A stretch of 21,346 nt of DNA from Symsagittifera roscoffensis (lineage: Eukaryota; Xenacoelomorpha; Acoela; Convolutidae), in the NCBI RefSeq assembly GCF_963678635.1, contig NW_026971135.1, positions 1 to 21,346 on the forward strand, in the 5' to 3' direction. The notes below the pieces were generated by a model. It ran no database searches and had not been told where the DNA came from. It saw only the letters and a program-made list of their open reading frames with translations. Below, one piece after another: positions 17,518 to 21,346 of the stretch (its first letter is position 1; the number at the start of each line of letters is the position of its first letter). The position numbers and the translations under genes are program-made.

Positions 17518-19538
17518 GATTACAGATTTTTCTTCCGTCTTTTCTGACTGTTTTCATTTGTTATTTTCAGTCGTTGTGTTTTTTTGTCAGTTTTTTGCCA
17601 ATTATGGGCTTTTTCTGTATTTCTCTGGAATATACTGCTGAGAATCGAAGTAGAAATAGGCTGCTGAGAATCGAAATTTTAAAAATTAAAAATTCCATAA
17701 CATTATGATCCTCATTTTGATTAAAAAAAGATCGTTAAGGCCACTATCGTCGTTTCTCTAGTGCTGCACCAGATTCGACTATGACAATCCAGAGGAATGG
17801 CAAACAACTATTATTTTATTGAACTCAAAGAACTGTCACAAGTATTGGAAGACATTCTGTTTGTTGATAACTGCAAACCTCAGTCATGTTTTGTGTTGTT
17901 TTGTATGTTCGGTAGTTCAAATATTATTGGTTATTGGTTCACAACTACTTTTTGTCACTGAATTCCATATTTAGAGCTATGATGATATCTGAGGAAGGGT
18001 CAGACACAATAGACAATTTAATCGAAATTGACATAAAAAAATAACTAATTATCAGTAAAATTTCCAGTTATTGCTTGAAAATAAAAAAGGAAAAACTTAA
18101 GTAAGTACTGTTTCTATCTTAATTTAAATAGTTTTAAAAATTTGTCTCATTTTGAACAAAATTACAAACAAGATGTTGTCGGAAACCCTTAAGATATTTT
18201 TGAGTGTATGAAATTCATTGGTTGTTTCCAATTTTTTTCACCGTTTTTTGATTTTTATGATTGGCTGCATCAATCTTCTAAATGATGGAAAAAATAATTT
18301 TTATGGTAATTGTTTTTTTCCAAAAAAAATAAAATGATTCGAGTAATTTCCACCTTCTTTGTTTCTGTCATTAAGAAAAAAAATGTTTTTTTTTCAAAGA
18401 CAATTTCAAAGACAATTTCTATTTTTAGTTTGTATTAGTTTTAACTTGTATAAAACCACAGAAAAGTCGATAATTTTTTAAAAGAAGGAGACGAGATTAC
18501 AAAAAAGAGGATCACTGCCATATTTATCAACAGTATTTTTATTCAGAAGAGTTAACTGAGATTGAGTGGTCGATCTGTAAAAAAACAAAAGAACGGTAGA
18601 ACCTATGAAACAAAAATTGAAGATAAGGAACATTACTTCGATTTTTGTTCTGAATTTGATACAATTGCAAAATGTAAAATTTGTCAGAAATCTTTCAATC
18701 GATTATCCAAATTTATTAAACTTCCGGTTGCTTATACTACAGTTCTGATTGGTTGATATTGGCACATTTGAAAACGCCATGGTTAGAAGATTGAAAAAAT
18801 TTTTTATCTTGGCCAAATATGATGATGTCCATTCTGATTCTTTTCACGTTATATCAATTCACGTTAAAGAAATTTGCTGTTTTTAACAATTTTTAAAAAT
18901 TTTTGATGACATTCAACTCTTTTTTTTCCAGCCAAATGATAATTTAGCAGTAACAGAATTTAGTTATGAGAACTTTAACCTGAAAAAAAATCAAAAGTAG
19001 AAATTTTGTCCTAGCTAGCTATATTTTTTTTTCAATGAAGGTATTAGTTAGAATTATAGAGTTTCGTAATTGATAAAAATCTCGAAAGCATTTATTTGTT
19101 ACAGTTTTGACCTTGACTCCTCGTTTTAAATAGGCTTTTTTGAGAAAAGTTCTTTCAGAACTACTTAGATGTTGCAATTGTTAGGAACTAGTTTCCCTGG
19201 CGTTTTTTTTCTTCTTCCAAAAAGTTCCAGATTATAACCAATAGAGCTGCTTTTTTTTGTTCCAAAAGCTCAATGAAAAATTATTCTCTTTTATTTTCAA
19301 TATTTTCATGCAGTTTTTGAATGAATTAGTTGGCAGCGAAAAAAAATCAAGAATACAAGATGATTTAGTAATTTTTTTGCAAGAAAAATACGTTTAAAGA
19401 TCTTAAAAGATGTATTTTTGTTTAAATTTTTTACTCTAGCAATTCAAGACGGTAAAACCTGATAGAAAACATTTGCCAATTACAAAACAAGAATTAGACG
19501 TTATCAGTTCTAATTTTACCTCTGTCAGCGAATTGTTC
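17439..19538 (+). repeat. Array unit 4 (long, truncated)
   Basis: The second long unit contains the segment 18101-18825 and has lost about 40 bp near 19339, where GGCAGCG joins directly to an A-run. Similarity ends at GCGAATTGTTCA (about 19538), roughly 16 bases before a new marker would be expected. The sequence after that is unrelated to the array. Confidence 0.85.
18101..18825 (+). repeat. Long-unit segment, copy in unit 4
   Basis: This is the partner of 13046-13794. It begins GTAAGTACTG, a good match to a 5' splice site. The 64-codon frame 18562-18756 reads HYFDFCSEFDTIAKCKICQK and then SFNRLSKFIKLP. The AKCKICQKSF pattern resembles the first Cys pair of a BED-type zinc finger, the DNA-binding domain of many hAT-like transposases. 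The matching His pair does not follow, so this is a hint and not an identification. Confidence 0.7.
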
Positions 19539-20130
19539 AATCAATTGATGTTTTTTCCTCGTAAGCTCTGAGAATCTGAATAAATTTTCTTACAAAATCA
19601 GTTCAAAAGCGAAAACATGCATTATGCAGAAAACAAGAAAAACCTTAAAACATAAAACGTTTCTAAAAATATTCAAAATTACGTTGCAGAAGCAACAGAG
19701 AGATAATCATCAGTAATGAGAAGATTTTGTTGATTTTCAGCCAATATATCTTATAATTTTATGAAGAGTTTATTATATTCTCACTCAGTTTTAACGATAA
19801 CTGGTCATTTTTTATCCTTGAATTGTGAACTTTTTTATTATCAACGTTTCATTAACAACTTTGGGTTAATAATTGAGAAAAACTGAGGAGGAATTGAATC
19901 ATGGAGTTTGATCTAAAAATTTGAAGAAATTTTGTTCTTATTATTCGATTGATTCGATATTTTTTGTTAAACGCTGATTTGGTCAAAATTATTTATTTAA
20001 CGAAATAACAGTTCAAAAAATGAAAGTTTTGGTTATAGTTGAGTCATTTTTACTTTAGTTTCTCAAAAATTACGAATATTTTCACTAAATTTTGGAAGTT
20101 TCAAGTTGAACCAGCTAATCTAAGCTTCCT
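19539..20130. other. AT-rich stretch right of the array
   Basis: Similarity to the array ends at about 19538. I see no open frame of note, no repeat and no RNA gene here, only AT-rich sequence with T-runs. Confidence 0.45.
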
Positions 20131-20840
20131 TTTTAGTGTTCAGAGACTTTGATGAACCCTCTTTCAGCTCAGACTAAAGTATAGTTTATGGTGATTCAAG
20201 ATTTTGAGAGAAAACTGAGGAAAGTTTTATATTTTCATTCAAAACTTTGTATCATTGTCTCAGTATTGTCAATCAAAGTGATGATTCAGCAGTGTTTTTT
20301 TTATTAGAAACAGAAGCAACAAAAACTTGAACAATTTTTTGAGACTTCTCTAATATTTTTCAAAAAAACTTGAAAATTTTGCAATTCTTTCCAAAAACTT
20401 CAAATTTTTGCAATTTTTTCTTCCAGTAGCTTTGAATTTGTTTCTAAGTTTCAGTAGATTTGAGACTTTTATGAATTTTCACTCTGTCACTAAGAACTAT
20501 ACTTAACCCGCTTCTGAGCTCAGATTAGTGTAAATTTTAACACATTTCAGTAATTTGAGTGCTAATTGTTGAAAAACCCACTTTCTTTTTCCAAATATTT
20601 GTGTTATTGTCTCAACATCTTTCTAAATAAAAAAAAATCTGCTTAAATTCAAACTCTGCACTTAATATAACATTGAAATTTTACAACTAGATCAGTTGCG
20701 ACAAAAAATAACCACAATCTGAGACTTTTGCAACTTTTTCCAAACAAAATCGAAACTTTGGATTTTTTTTCCAAAAAAACTGAATTTTTACATTTTTTTC
20801 CAAAGTATTGACTTTTTTTCGAAGTTCAGTGTAATTCAGC
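20131..20840. repeat. Worn ~351-bp direct duplication
   Basis: AGCTCAGACTAAAGT (20166) and AGCTCAGATTAGTGT (20517), and ATTGTCTCAG (20254) and ATTGTCTCAA (20606), are pairs at 351-352 bp spacing. Between them lie loosely matching T-rich segments such as TTTCTAAGTTTCAGTAGATT (20441) against TTTCGAAGTTCAGTGTAATT (about 20818). Indels of tens of bases separate the copies, so the duplication is old. Confidence 0.5.
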
Positions 20841-21346
20841 AAAACTTCAGGCAGATGTTTCAGAAGTTAAAATTATCTAATAAAATAGTTATTGGGTCGA
20901 ATTATTACAAATGGTATCGTGTCCCAAAGTTTTTCAACAAAGTTTTGAAAAAAAAATCCCATTTTTTGCTCAAAATTCTTACCCTTGAACTACAATAGGC
21001 AAAAATACTAATTAAAAGAATGTCATTCCACAATCTATTCGCAATTAACCAGTGATACTCAACAATCATATAATGCGCGTCACAAAAAAGTAGACATTTC
21101 TAAATAAAAACTAATTTTCATATTTCCTCTTACCATCAAACAATACAAAAAAAACCTTAACATTGGTATTCCCTATCCTAACACCTTGTAGACTTTATGC
21201 GTTGCTTGGTGACTAATATTTTATTCCCAATCTTAAAACATAGGGGTCACCAACCTCCCCTCCCCCTGATCATCCTCAACATTTACTACTTTCAACTGTT
21301 AGTTTTAAATTTTAAATTTTGGAATTTCAACCTAAAGGGAAAATGA
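20841..21346. other. AT-rich end of window
   Basis: There is no recognisable gene. A short pyrimidine-rich spot CCTCCCCTCCCCCTG is present at 21255-21269. Nothing else stands out. Confidence 0.45.

Larger units (their letters stand above)
12388..19538 (+). repeat. Tandem array of four ~1.44/2.17-kb units
   Basis: The marker CAGTCTCTGGGCATCGGGCA occurs at 12388, 14556, 15997 and 17439, giving units of 2168, 1441 and 1442 bp and a last unit of about 2102 bp. The last unit loses similarity at about 19538, just short of where a fifth marker would begin. Each unit carries, in order, the marker, an ATTACTGATTTTTCTTCCGTC-like region, an ATGACAATCCAGAGGAATG region, a 52-codon frame, a T-rich tract ending in CCAG before CCAAATGATAA, and an AT-rich tail. 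Units 1 and 4 have a 725-749 bp segment that units 2 and 3 lack. The array is nested at its left edge in dispersed repeat copy B. Confidence 0.92.

Noticed and set aside
12417-17708. Plus frames rich in Phe and Ser in the unit heads (12417-12617, 16065-16268, 17514-17708).
   Set aside because: They read through T-rich intron-like DNA in a frame different from the better candidate and differ in length between copies.

Overview
The window looks like repeat-rich, mostly non-coding nuclear DNA from an animal, most likely an invertebrate. The evidence is broken coding fragments with many stops, long T-rich tracts ending in CAG or TAG like 3' splice sites, no bacterial-style gene packing, and extensive low-complexity AT-rich sequence. 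I cannot name the species. I found no intact gene, no tRNA or rRNA gene and no CRISPR array.

Layout. 1-544 is AT-rich with nothing recognisable. 545-1637 is copy A of a dispersed repeat of about 1.05 kb. 1668-2344 shows nothing clear. A pyrimidine-rich tract (2345-2427) leads into a less AT-rich island (about 2.43-8.86 kb) that holds a decayed retroelement on the minus strand. From 8857 downward it has a gag-like N-terminal part, a capsid-like domain (7361-6601) and two damaged CCHC zinc knuckles (about 6569 and 6410). After these come charged, frameshifted coding remnants down to about 2650. I did not find a protease, reverse transcriptase or integrase motif.

9.08-10.32 kb is a patchwork of small repeats: short ACAGATGAATAAA-type units, a 186-bp direct duplication, a cluster of GGAGGGTTGCTTCGG motifs and a 57-bp tandem pair. 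10.32-11.28 kb is AT-rich and empty. 11.28-11.63 kb holds a GC-rich patch with an imperfect hairpin and a 116-codon minus frame of unknown origin.

11700-12737 is copy B of the dispersed repeat, in the same orientation as copy A. Its last part (from 12388) is also the beginning of a large tandem array running to about 19538. The array has four units in the order long-short-short-long (about 2168, 1441, 1442 and 2102 bp). Long units carry an extra 725-749 bp, which the two short units replace with the same 17-bp sequence. Nucleotide variants show that the two short units arose by a recent duplication of about 1.44 kb. 19.54-21.35 kb is AT-rich and contains a worn ~351-bp duplication.

No set of genes here works together in any way I can show. 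The most interesting structure is the long-short-short-long array, with its repeated splice-like sites and short open frames, and its relationship to the dispersed A/B repeat. My hand comparison of codon changes gives no support for selection on those frames, so I treat them as inherited open frames and not as proven exons.
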